From: Ascoidea rubescens DSM 1968
Taxonomy: Eukaryota; Ascomycota; Saccharomycetes; Ascoideales; Ascoideaceae
Assembly (NCBI RefSeq): GCF_001661345.1
Contig: NW_017962916.1
Coordinates: forward strand, 1,064,229-1,128,228
DNA: 64,000 nt
Direction of reading: 5' to 3'
The position numbers and the translations under genes were made by a program. The notes beneath the pieces were generated by a model that searched no databases, was not told the DNA's origin, and saw only the letters and a list, made by a program, of their open reading frames with translations. Shown here in pieces: positions 50,990-60,794 of this stretch; position 1 is the stretch's first letter, and every line of letters starts with the position of its first letter.

Positions 50990-53615
50990 TTACCCCGTGT
51001 GATTGTTGGATTGTATTGCAGTTATTCTATCATCAATGTTAATATCACTTGTTTCTGAAACGCTGGTTTTCCCCAAGTTTCCCTCTTCTACAGTCATCAA
51101 ATTTTCACTTTGTGAAGCATCATGTTCCAGTTCATTTTCATCAGTCGTCTCTTTTAGTTGGTGATATTTCAAAGAATCAATTTTGTTTATTTCATCTCGA
51201 ATTAACTTGGCAGTAAAATCCGCATCGCCAGTTGAAGAAACTTGAATGGCAGGAATGTTATCAGGAGGATTACTTTTTCTGTTTCTTTTAACAATGGTCA
51301 AGGGACTTTGAAGTTTGCTTGACTTTCTTCTACTTCTGATAGCTCTATCTTCACGGTCTAAATCTCCTGTAACTTTGTCTAAATAGACAGGTACAGGTTG
51401 ATTTCTTTTTAAATAATACATCTTCCAATTTCGAGCTTTNTCTTTCAATTGAATTTGCGTTCTGTTCCTTAAATATTCAGAAGTGGTTCCACCTGCACCA
51501 TGGAGCTCTAATATTTTAGCCCATCTGGGCCCAATTTTTAATAATCCGTCTTTTAAAGCAGCTTCTTCTTCTTTCGACCATGGGCGTCGAATTGAGTTTT
51601 TATTTTTTGATTTATTTCGATGTAAGTCTTTACTTTTTCCAAGCTCGCCAACACTTTGATTTGCGTAAGAAGATATTTCCCCAGAATTATTAAAATAATA
51701 TTCCTGAGATTGAGAAAGAGAAACAGTAGACANNNNNNNNNNNNNNNNNNNNNNNNNNNNNNNNNNNNNNNNNNNNNNNNNNNNNNNNNNNNNNNNNNNN
51801 NNNNNNNNNNNNNNNNNNNNNNNNNNNNNNNNNNNNNNNNNNNNNNNNGGAATAGAACTAGAAACATCTGAAAGCAAAGATAAGTTATAAGGCGCATTAA
51901 ATGATGCAGAATTATTGTTTGATGAACTAGAAATGGAAAAGTGAGATGCCTCAATGGGGTTATTTGTGAATTGCAGAGATTTACGAGAGGTAGACTGGTT
52001 GTGATTGAAATCGGAAATCTTTGCTTGATTTGAAGTTTCAATTAACGCAGTGGAAAAGTCATGAGAACCATTTTCACTTCCTGACACTTTATCTATATTG
52101 TTTTGATTCGATAGCTTACTTTGATCTTGAAGCACTGTTTGGTTGTGTGGTTGCTCTTTATTTGAAGACTCTAAGTTAATATCAACATCATTATCAATTN
52201 AACTAGAAGAAAAATTGTCGGTTAAATTTTTTGAAATTGATTCCAATTCAATACTTGGAGAGTCCAAAATCTTTGAAGTTTTGGATGGCTGGGTGGCCAG
52301 TTCATNAGATTGATTAAATCCTTGCAGTAAAGAACCGTCAAAGTTTTTTTCACTTTTTGAATTTGAGAAATTACTTTGCAAGTCTAAGATTTTGAGATTG
52401 GAGTTTGTGGGATTGTCATCTAGCTCAAGCGCATACTTTCTTCCTCTTCTNAGATTTTAGTAATTTCCCAGAACCACCAACACCAGTAGTATTTGCAGTT
52501 GCAATGATATCATCTTGTGATTGGTTTGACAAGGGATTGGATAGTTTTGTATCTAGAGTCACTGCATTAGAAGCAGGGCAGAAGACGTTTAAAAAGTTTT
52601 CATCCAAATCACTTAATGAAACTGTATCCATCATTCCCAAAGTGCAACAGATAAAAGTTGCAATATTTGATTTTCTTAGAGCAGTTTCAATGATATCTTC
52701 TTTACCTCTTAAAATGGAGGGTGCGACATTTCCAGGCTTCCAAAATCCGGGCAAGACATCATGAACAGTTAAAAAGGGATTGCTTTGAGAGTAAATTGTT
52801 TTAATTAAATCAAACAACCGGGATAAATCAATAAATGTTGCACCTAAAGGCGTGGTTTCCTTTTTAAAAACGATTTCCAAAAGCTTAAAAAAGGAAGTCG
52901 AAATGATTACACGAAGAATTTGAGTTGATAGATTATCTAGAATTGGAATTGTATTGATGTTTAATTGCAAGTTAGGAGGTAAGCCAGATGGAGCAATTAA
53001 TGGTAAGGGCAAACCACCCAATTGAGCTTGAGCTTGTGAGATTGGAGGTAGATTGAAAAAAGAGGATGAGTTATATTTGTCGATTATCGAGGTTGCCATT
53101 TTTGATTTCAACAAAGCTCGAATGTTCAAGGGTTTTTTATAATGGTTTTCATCATCTTTGTCATTATTTGAATTCTTTTTATTCTTTCTTTCATCAATCT
53201 GGTTGGTATGGGAGCTAGAGTTTACCTTGGTGTGTATCTCACTAGTAACATCCACAGGTTTATTGTTTTGATCAATTGGAGTTCGTTCAGTATGAATTTT
53301 TATTTCCTGATTGTCATTTGCCCTGTCATTGTTAGAATGATTTAAATCAGCTCTCCTAGCTTCAGGACTCTCGGCTTCAGCAGTTTGAAGCTCCACATCT
53401 TCAGTTTCAGAAAATTGGGCTTCAACACTTTCAACTTCATGACCCTGGCCTTTATTTGGAACGATAGTTTTTATTTTGTCATTCTGATTGCAAAGGTGAT
53501 GGATCTTTTGCCTTTTCGGAGCTTGGTCATTGGCATTTAATGGTTCAACCAACGCCGGAGCAGTTCGAGCATTGAAATTGGCTCTTTTTTTTGAAGTAGT
53601 CTGCTCAGATTCCAT
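50990..53615 (-). CDS. TBF1: Telomere/TTAGGG-repeat-binding factor Tbf1
   Basis: Two abutting leftward frames (53615-52425 and 52381-50990) belong to one gene. The ambiguous base n at 52451 shifts the frame. Dropping it gives 2625 bases, exactly 875 codons, and an uninterrupted join ([14 protein letters not shown]). The encoded factor binds TTAGGG repeats and, in many yeasts, ribosomal-protein promoters. Visible: a Tbf1-type TRFH dimerisation region at about 227-352 ([18 protein letters not shown], then [20 protein letters not shown]). The telobox Myb domain is at about 675-728 ([20 protein letters not shown], then RNRTQIQLK and [11 protein letters not shown]). A 116-base N gap lies in the Ser/Asn-rich linker. 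Further n bases at 51442, 52200 and 52306 are in-frame substitutions. Confidence 0.88.
51733..51848. other. Assembly gap (116 N) inside TBF1
   Basis: A run of N. The TBF1 reading frame is the same on both sides, so the stated gap length is compatible with the coding sequence, which is low-complexity here. Confidence 0.95.
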
Positions 53616-53657
53616 AAATGATTATGAGATTGAATTATTGAACTTTCTGTCTAATAA

Positions 53658-53665
53658 AGCCCTAG
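53658..53665. promoter_or_regulatory. Tbf1-like site AGCCCTAG just upstream of TBF1
   Basis: AGCCCTAG lies about 43 bp upstream of the TBF1 ATG and differs from the yeast Tbf1 core ARCCCTAA at one base. Autoregulation would be plausible. A CACGTG also occurs in this 240-bp interval near 53724. Confidence 0.3.
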
Positions 53666-53855
53666 GTCTTCAACAGTCAAAAAGAGTGAGGAGTGAACAA
53701 AAATTGTAACAAAAGAAACCGGGCACGTGAGACCTCTCGGCATTTGAGACTGAAAAGTCAGGTGATTGGTGTGATTGAAAGCAGAGTTTCTGTTTCCGGT
53801 AATTTTGACGCGCTCTCTTTGAGGGAAGGTGCTTTTGGTGCTTCATGAAGGTGGT

Positions 53856-54529
53856 TTAGTGGTAGAGATACAATCTCTCTTTGATTTCGTCCACTATCCA
53901 CTTGATTCCCTCTTCGATATTAGCACCAGTGTAGGCTGAACATGGTAGTAGCTTGTAGTTGTGGTTTTTAATCTGTTTCAACTGCAACGACTCCTCAATT
54001 AGATGGCATATCTCGTCCACTCTACTGCTGTCGTTTCCCTCTAGCAAATCAGTTTTGTTTACCAAGATCAACAAGTTCGACCCAATCAATCTGTCTTCCT
54101 TCAATACCTTCTCGAACTCAACAAAATTCTCCTGCATCCTTTCCATTGATAGAATATCCACAACCCAAATCAACGAGTCTGTTTTCTCAAAGTAGTTAAA
54201 CCAAAAGGGCCTGAGCGTCGACTGGCCCCCAACATCCCAAACATTCAACCTGAAGCTGTCTTTTGAGTCTGGATCAATATATTCCAATGTGTCGATCTGG
54301 AATCCCATTGTAGGAGATATCTCTGAAATGTTTTGGTTCAAAAGCTTCTTCACAATTGTAGTTTTGCCAGCATTGTCGAGGCCTCTACAGTACAACCCCA
54401 GTTTGTTAGTCTCTCAATTCTCTCTACCCACATTGCACTATGTAACCGAAGCAAAACAACATACAGCATCAAGATTCGAATCTCCTTATCTTTAAGCTTT
54501 TGCTTTCTGATGATGGACAATAGACCCAT
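53856..54529 (-). CDS. CIN4: ARL2-type small GTPase Cin4 (two exons)
   Basis: Join of exon 1 (54529-54465) and exon 2 (54384-53856), 197 residues; S. cerevisiae Cin4 has 191. It acts with Cin1/Cin2 (tubulin cofactors D and C) in tubulin folding. Exon 1 encodes MGLLSIIRKQKLKDKEIRIL, the standard Arl2 N-terminus. Splicing completes the CTA codon to give MLGLDNAGKTT (G1). Then WDVGGQSTLRPFW (G3), LVNKTDLLEG (G4) and LPCSAYTGANIEEG (G5). Spliced length is an exact multiple of three. The S. cerevisiae gene also has an intron. Translating exon 2 alone would lose the start and part of the P-loop. Confidence 0.95.
54385..54464 (-). other. CIN4 spliceosomal intron (80 nt)
   Basis: Read leftward: donor GTATGT at 54464-54459, branch site GACTAAC at 54411-54405, acceptor CTGTAG ending at 54385. 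It interrupts the codon for the Leu before the GLDNAGKT P-loop. The phase is correct and both flanking exons match Arl2. The branch site has G instead of the usual T at its first base. Confidence 0.93.
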
Positions 54530-54685
54530 TTTGAATGTCGTCGCTATCCAGTTGTTTTGTCACTTCAAGTCACCTCCTTTCAAGACTCTAGAGTCCCTCT
54601 CCGTCTTTCGCTTTGTTCAACTCCAAAATGACCCAAAACTTGTTTTGCAAATATGAATTAAAGCTTTGTAAACTGAAGATAGATT

Positions 54686-56926
54686 ATGGTAATACAAAAA
54701 ATAAAGAAAACAACTAAAACCAATAAAAGTCGTATTGAAAAATCATCAAAATCTAATAATCATACTAAAGGATTTAGGCAAACATCAAAGAAACCACAAG
54801 TTGCACCTCAGTCTACGAATTTATTTAATATCAAGAGTTCGAATATCAAAGTTGCTGACGAGGAAATTAATTTCATTGAATACAATAACATTCAAATTCA
54901 AAAATACAAAACAAAAACACTTGAAAATCATGATTCTAATTATCAAGTAGACCTTATTGCGTTACCAGAAAAAAATCAAAACTTAGCTCCAATAGTCATC
55001 AAGATTGATTCAGATTCAGGTTCAGAAGTAGAGGTTATCGAGCATTCAAATCAAAATCATAATCCATTTTTTGATATTTTTAAAGATGACTGCTTCAAAA
55101 TATCTGATTATAAAGCAAAGGAAACCTCTAATTTTGATTTTCTTTTGGAAGAACGAAAGAATAAGATACTAAAAAACAAACCTAAATTACAAAAAGCTCT
55201 TATCCTTCCAAATCAAAACACTGACAACCATCTAAACAATGAGTTAGATGATTCTTACTCTTCAACCTCGAAAAAAAATGATGGAACTTTATTAATTGAA
55301 GTATATAATTCCAAGCTGAAATTGAATCCCTTGACTTCTGCTCTCAAAAAGCAGCCAGTATCCAACAAATCGGTTGCAAAAGAAGATATATTTCTGAGTG
55401 ATAAAAAAAAACTGCAGGATTTTTTAGATATCGAAATAACTGATTCTTCTAAAATATCTTTGGTTTCGAGCGTAGGTGAAAATTCATCCAAATCCTTAAA
55501 CCAAGAACACTTCTCATCTATGAAAAGATCAAAAAGATCAAAAAGACCAATCCCTTGGTTCAAAATATTAACCTTTAATAAGCAAAAGTTAAACAATATT
55601 GAAAATCCACAAGGCTTCAAGAACAATGGTAATGAACAAACTCTTGATAACACTGAAGAGATCAAGACCTGTGGAAATTATAAAGTTGCTGTGGATTCGT
55701 TTTGCTACGCTGAACATAAAGTTATTTCAAAATATTTTTTATCTCATTTTCATGCAGATCATTATATGGGCTTGACAAAAAATTTATCTAACTGTATCTA
55801 TTCAAAAGGACTAATATATTGCACCGGAATTACTAAGAAATTGATTATTGCAAAGTTTAATATAACAGAACCAGAAAGAATAATATCTGTTCCATTTTAT
55901 AAAAAATTTGAAATTTATCCAAACCTCATTTTTACATTTTTGCCTGCTAATCATTGTCCTGGATCAGCTATAATAGTATTTGAATATTACCATGGATCAA
56001 ATTTAGCTCAGGTTTATAGAGTCTTACACACAGGAGACTTTAGAGCTAATAAAAAACTACTTCAATATTTAATGGAAAAATTTAATAGTTTTGAAAAAGT
56101 TTATCTAGACACTACTTACTTAAATCCAAATTTTTTTTTTCCCGATCAGGAATTAGTTGTTAAAGAATGTGGTGATTTTGTTGACAAAGTAGTGAATTGC
56201 AATTTATTTTCAAATGAAATTCAGCAAAAAAAGATAACCGACTTTACTCTTGTATCATATCCACTCTTGAAACCCGAATCCCAAGTTAAAAAAAATTACT
56301 TGGTTGTTATTGGATCATATACAATAGGAAAAGAAAGGTTGGCTATCGAAATATGTAAGCGGATTGGTTCTAAATTATATGTAAATCCATATAAAAGAAA
56401 AATTTTAAAGACTTTTATTGATGATTGTGAGTTTAAAGGTAATGTGGATAATTTCAAGCTTGAGTTGAGCACCGATCCCTTCAATTGCCAAGTTCATTTA
56501 ATACCAATGCAAATTCTTAATTACCATGAGCTAATGAAATACTACAAGTCCTATGAGAGTACTTTTGAAAAGTTAATAGCCTTTCATCCTACCGGCTGGA
56601 ATTTTGGAAATAAATTTAAGCAAATAGACCCAACTTCTTCTTTGAAAGAAATATTAAATAAAACCATCACTCAGAAGGTCTCCTTTGGAATTGAGCATTT
56701 TAGGAAACAATTTAATTCTAATAGAGTTATTCAGTTGTACAAAATCCCTTACTCGGAACATTCAAGCTTTCGAGAATTGACGTTTTTTTCTATTTTGTTG
56801 AATATTAGGAAAATAATACCAACTGTGAATCTTCATAATGACCAGACAATTCGTGAAATGGATCAGTGGATCAAAGAATGGAAAATCATACATAAATCAT
56901 TTATATATTCAATTGATGATTTTTAG
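54686..56926 (+). CDS. PSO2: DNA cross-link repair nuclease Pso2/Snm1
   Basis: 746 residues (661 in S. cerevisiae). A 5'-exonuclease of the metallo-beta-lactamase/beta-CASP family for interstrand cross-link repair in the nucleus. The first 330 residues are basic and disordered; SKRSKRSKRPIPWFKIL near residue 280 may be a nuclear signal. The catalytic core begins at about 335: YFLSHFHADHYMGLT (HxHxDH), FTFLPANHCPGSAIIVFEY, the metal aspartate in LHTGDFRANKKLL, LDTTYLNP, and the beta-CASP part NYLVVIGSYTIGKERLAIEI and PYSEHSSFRELTFF near the C-terminus. All metal ligands I could check are present. CTG codons occur only in the disordered N-terminal part. It is divergent from CIN4 with 156 bp between. 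Confidence 0.95.
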   Translation: MVIQKIKKTTKTNKSRIEKSSKSNNHTKGFRQTSKKPQVAPQSTNLFNIKSSNIKVADEEINFIEYNNIQIQKYKTKTLENHDSNYQVDLIALPEKNQNLAPIVIKIDSDSGSEVEVIEHSNQNHNPFFDIFKDDCFKISDYKAKETSNFDFLLEERKNKILKNKPKLQKALILPNQNTDNHLNNELDDSYSSTSKKNDGTLLIEVYNSKLKLNPLTSALKKQPVSNKSVAKEDIFLSDKKKLQDFLDIEITDSSKISLVSSVGENSSKSLNQEHFSSMKRSKRSKRPIPWFKILTFNKQKLNNIENPQGFKNNGNEQTLDNTEEIKTCGNYKVAVDSFCYAEHKVISKYFLSHFHADHYMGLTKNLSNCIYSKGLIYCTGITKKLIIAKFNITEPERIISVPFYKKFEIYPNLIFTFLPANHCPGSAIIVFEYYHGSNLAQVYRVLHTGDFRANKKLLQYLMEKFNSFEKVYLDTTYLNPNFFFPDQELVVKECGDFVDKVVNCNLFSNEIQQKKITDFTLVSYPLLKPESQVKKNYLVVIGSYTIGKERLAIEICKRIGSKLYVNPYKRKILKTFIDDCEFKGNVDNFKLELSTDPFNCQVHLIPMQILNYHELMKYYKSYESTFEKLIAFHPTGWNFGNKFKQIDPTSSLKEILNKTITQKVSFGIEHFRKQFNSNRVIQLYKIPYSEHSSFRELTFFSILLNIRKIIPTVNLHNDQTIREMDQWIKEWKIIHKSFIYSIDDF

Positions 56927-57652
56927 ATACTAGATTTGATCCAATGAACTAAATCAGGAAAGCAATGTTTTTATTGAACTCAATTTTTTTTTTTCTGGGT
57001 TCGTATTTTTAGTTCATCGACACACTTCTCAATAAATGCATGAATCAAGAAACAATATTTTCTGTTTCATAGGTTATTTTAGATTTGTTAATAATCAAAT
57101 CTAGGATTATCAATTAAACTTTTCAGTTCAATTAATAATCTTTTCTTTACCAAGCTATGGTTGAAAATTTTCTACACTTATTTTTATCGGCCAGCTTTAA
57201 AGTCTTAAACGTTCCCTGTTTCCAATCATAACTGTGTCTTTTATTCTGAAATTTCCATTATAAAAGAAATATGCTTCTAAATGGTTTGGTTTTGGTGTTT
57301 GTGATGGAACTGTTTGGAAATAACCGATGACGCATACCCAGGAAAGCACAGTAGTGTGCTTTGATTTAGACTATAAATAAGTCTTTTGTGTGCAGTATTG
57401 GGATAAATCTCTTGATTGCGTGCAGAAAATATTCTTACAAATTAGAGTATAGAACATTTTGTAAATTTGTTAATTGAGGTACAAAAAATATACTTTTGAA
57501 AAATATGTCAAATTAGAAACAAACAGAAAAACCATCTTTTTTCAAATAAAATAGAACTTAAAAAGATAAAAGGCGTTAAAATATTGAGAAATTCATTACT
57601 TTTTTAGAAACAAGGTGGTTTGACCACCAAAACTGGAGATACAGCAATTCGA
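56927..57652. other. Convergent intergenic region
   Basis: 726 bp between the 3' ends of PSO2 and the secreted repeat protein. AT-rich, no gene or marked repeat. Confidence 0.5.
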
Positions 57653-58558
57653 TTACCAGTTACCATTACCATTACCATTTCCGTTACCATTTCCATTACC
57701 ATTGTTACCTCCAGCGCCATTACCATTACCATTATTATTACCGTTGTTATTACCATTGTTACCACCTGGACCATTATAATTTCCGTTGTTATTTCCGTTA
57801 TCATTACCATTATTGCCTCCAGCACCATTAGCATTACCATTGGAGTTACCATTATTGTTACCATTGTAACCACCAGCTCCATTGTAGTTACCATTGTAGT
57901 TACCGTTGTTGTTACCATTATATCCAGAATAGCCCCAGTAGCCACCATTAGCATTTCCATTGTTATTACCGTTGTCATTTCCGTTATTGCCACCTGGTCC
58001 ATTGGCATTACCATTCGAGTTACCATTATTGTTACCATTGTAACCACTATAACCACCATAGTAGTCACTATATTTTCCATTGTAATTTCCATTGTAATTT
58101 CCATTGTAATTGCCATTGTTTCCACCAGCACCATTTTCGTTACCATTTTGATTACCGTTATTTTTTCCGTTACCTGTTTCTGGTGTAGGTTCAAGGCAGT
58201 CTGTAGTTTGCGAAGGTTGTTCATCTTCAACGCAGTAAATCAAGATCATGGGGCCACCACAATGTAGAGCTTCATTGAATTCTTGGGAATATTTGAGCCA
58301 AACATCGCAAAAGCCACAAGCCCTACACTTTGAGATATCATCGGATAAGTTTGGATAAGGAGTTTCAGTTGGACAGCCAGAATCGCAGAATTGATCATTA
58401 GGAACTGTCTGGTATCGTTCATAAAGCTTGTCACATACTGACCAATTACAGGTGGAAGTAACAGTTGAGTCAGCCTCATCATCTGATGAAGCAATTGGGG
58501 CAGATTTTGCAAGAAGGAAAATTTGCAGAAAAATGAATAATGAAGATTTGATAAACAT
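57653..58558 (-). CDS. Secreted Cys-rich protein with Asn-Gly repeat tail, unidentified
   Basis: 301 residues from the ATG at 58558; two codons upstream is a TTG. An N-terminal signal peptide (FIKSSLFIFLQIFLLAKSA, cleavage near residue 20) is followed by a domain of about 110 residues with ten cysteines, enough for five disulfides. Recognisable blocks are CDKLYERYQTVP, FCDSGCPTETPYPNLSDD, CRACGFCDVW and LHCGGPMILIYC. The remaining roughly 180 residues are almost entirely Asn-Gly repeats with a few Tyr-rich segments, ending in Trp. There is no GPI-anchor signal or membrane span, so secretion into the wall or medium is likely. The domain looks real and conserved in style, but I cannot name it. 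Confidence 0.85.
   Translation of the reverse strand: MFIKSSLFIFLQIFLLAKSAPIASSDDEADSTVTSTCNWSVCDKLYERYQTVPNDQFCDSGCPTETPYPNLSDDISKCRACGFCDVWLKYSQEFNEALHCGGPMILIYCVEDEQPSQTTDCLEPTPETGNGKNNGNQNGNENGAGGNNGNYNGNYNGNYNGKYSDYYGGYSGYNGNNNGNSNGNANGPGGNNGNDNGNNNGNANGGYWGYSGYNGNNNGNYNGNYNGAGGYNGNNNGNSNGNANGAGGNNGNDNGNNNGNYNGPGGNNGNNNGNNNGNGNGAGGNNGNGNGNGNGNGNGNW
57655..58160 (-). repeat. Coding minisatellite of Asn-Gly (AAYGGY/GGTAAT) units
   Basis: Tandem 6-bp units with higher-order blocks of about 60-100 bp. All frames stay open through it, so shadow frames appear on both strands. Confidence 0.9.
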
Positions 58559-60009
58559 TGTCAAAATAAAACTAAAGTGTTGGTAAAAGTTCTATCGCAG
58601 ATATTGATTGTAAGCAAACATTTGCCAGATATTTATACGGTGTGACAGATTATTCTTCAACAACTGCTTCTATTTTTGCAAATTTGCTGAGCATCTAAAT
58701 TTAACAGATATTGTCCCCTGAAGATGTCAATATTCTCAATATTATTGTCCTAAACAAATTGGTAAGACAGCAATATTTTTCTGTGCTCAACAAATTTCTA
58801 AGTCTATAGGAAACCATAAGCAGTTAGAACTCCATGATTGTCAAGTTCAACTGGGGAAAAAAAGCACTATTTACGAGCAAGAACTAAGAAAAAAGCCTTC
58901 ATGATTACTCATAGTTCTTACTTTTACTGTAGACGTAATGGCCCTTTTCTCCATGGAGAAGAGTGGTATCAAACACCCAAAAGTTTATTCGCATTTCTAT
59001 TTTTGGTCCAAATAGACAATTGGATAAAAACATCAAATAGGAACCGGATTCTTTCAGGACAAAGTGATGCTGGAGTTAATAATAAAAACAATTTCATTAC
59101 GAGGAGATTTACATCAGTGATTACGTCTGATACTCACGTTATAACTCTGCCATTTTTATTTTAAGATTGCTGTCCAATAAAATTGGAAGGAAACAATACG
59201 ATTAAGCCAACTTCAAACTCATTTCGTATTCTTTGGGATGTTTATTTATAGGTGAACAAAAAATAAAAAGTAATTATGTATCCAAGTAGAAGTGCTTTTT
59301 ATGTTTGGACGACAAACTGGAAACAAAACCAAAAGTATATTGAAGGCCTATTGTAGAACAAGATGCTTTAACCAATTGAGCTAAAAACAATCGAATTACA
59401 AATAATGTTGAAGAAAATATTCACTGAAAGGGATAGGTCCCAAATAATTGGATGGTTTACATTTGAAAAAATGTATTATAGCCAGCATTTAGTATTTTTA
59501 CATCACTTTATAATGGAAGGGAGCTTTAGCTATAAAGAAAAATATCATTAAAACGGCTAAGATTACTTTAGAGGTAATATTTCAAATTATCAATAAATTG
59601 CAACTTACGTTGCATAAAACAAAAAGCTACAACAATAATTATAAATAATGATAGATAATTATAAATATAAAATAAACAACTTCAAGCATTAATAATATTT
59701 AAGATACCAGGAATATATGAAAGGCTTGTGTTCGATAGAAAGAGAAATACCAATAAATCTAGATTAAGACAAGAATTTCGTTCGTGGAGAGAAATGTCGA
59801 TAAAATTGTTTTAAAATTGTTTCTTGCTTGGTTTTATAAAGATTCTTAGAATATATCAATATCCTTCTATTGATAATTTTACCAATTCCCACTTATGTTT
59901 TTCTGAGTGGGTTCTTTTAAATCCGTCCATTCAATAAAAAATATTTATCAATTACATGGTGAAGAATTAAAATATAAAATCATTTTTAAAAATTATTTTG
60001 AAGCCATTC
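58559..60009. other. Gene-poor interval, upstream of the secreted-protein gene
   Basis: No intact gene. A frame at 58838-59164 begins with TTG and has no recognisable product. A tRNA-like fragment at about 59341-59392 is listed separately. Confidence 0.45.
59341..59392 (-). other. Possible tRNA-gene fragment
   Basis: On the minus strand the stretch TAGCTCAATTGGTTAAAGCA looks like positions 8-26 of a tRNA (D arm with GG and an A-box). The following anticodon-stem region does not pair and no T arm follows, so it is at best a decayed or partial tRNA sequence. Confidence 0.25.
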
Positions 60010-60370
60010 ATTATTTGCAGTTTGTTTAGTGATCTTTGAGCAAATAGAGCTAGCTTCTGTGTCTACGATACGATGATAATTATGTGTATCAGTTTCTCGT
60101 GCTACAAAATCAATTATCTTAATCTCATTCTCGTTATTAATCATTAAATTACACAGTTACAAAGTTTTAAATTATGATAGAAAAAAAAATATGTTCAGGA
60201 TCGAAACGTTATCATCTTCTATCCATTCCAGTACTTGTTTAGTCATTCTATTTCAATTTCCTCCTTTCCTTCAAAAACATTCAATCATAATTCCAATTGA
60301 TTTTGTACCACAAATTGGTTTTAAATCTTAAAAGATAATAGATGTTCACGCTGTTGAATTCTTTCTTTTA
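60010..60370 (-). pseudogene. Decayed protein kinase gene, copy 2
   Basis: Read leftward across frames: SIGIMIECF, a stop, then NRMTKQVLEWIEDDNVSILN. This aligns with the NRMNKHVLDQIEKDVNYLHK segment of the kinase relic at 47.6-48.1 kb. Further on, MINNENEIKIIDFVARETDT aligns with INDKDEVKIIDFGGGASPKY. The next stretch, DTEASSICSKITKQ, aligns with HGKEADWICLKLIKK. The HGDL catalytic loop is destroyed and the DFG glycine is replaced. Clearly the same family as copy 1, more degraded. Confidence 0.65.
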
Positions 60371-60794
60371 GCAATAAACAACTACATTAGGTTTCTTCTA
60401 AAAGTTCGAAAATCGATACGATATTCCTCATGTCATTAAGTCTCCTCTTCATGGCTTTGTTTTTGCAAAAAAAACCACGAAAATTGATTATGGAAATTTC
60501 AAGTGTTTTATTGAAAGTTCTATGAAATTTACCAAAATGTCATTTAAAAAAATTAAAAAAAATCAATATAATGAATGCAGGAACCGGTATAAGGATGTAT
60601 TGAAAGTTATCTGGAGAAGACTTTTGAAAGAAGTTCTAAATAACAGATATTAATCAAATATGATCTCCGAGTGAAAGTTGGAAACTTTGGAAAACATTAC
60701 AAAGACCAGTAACTCAATAAAAATTTTTTTGATTCATCTTAGCCTGGGCTTTCTTATGAAGTAACAAGTCTAAGTCAGGACTACAAACTCACTC
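60371..60794. other. AT-rich interval between kinase relic and TIR element
   Basis: No coding or repeat structure seen. Confidence 0.4.

Noticed and set aside
50990-53615. TBF1 as two separate genes
   Set aside because: The two frames join perfectly once the single ambiguous base is excluded, and together they carry the expected Tbf1 domain order.
57604-58230. Long frame rich in Met, Val and Thr (minus) and its antisense Thr/Ile-rich frame
   Set aside because: Both are shadows of the GGTAAT repeat in the secreted-protein gene, which stays open in several frames.
58838-59164. 108-codon frame
   Set aside because: It opens with TTG, has no ATG-led protein of useful length and no family signature.
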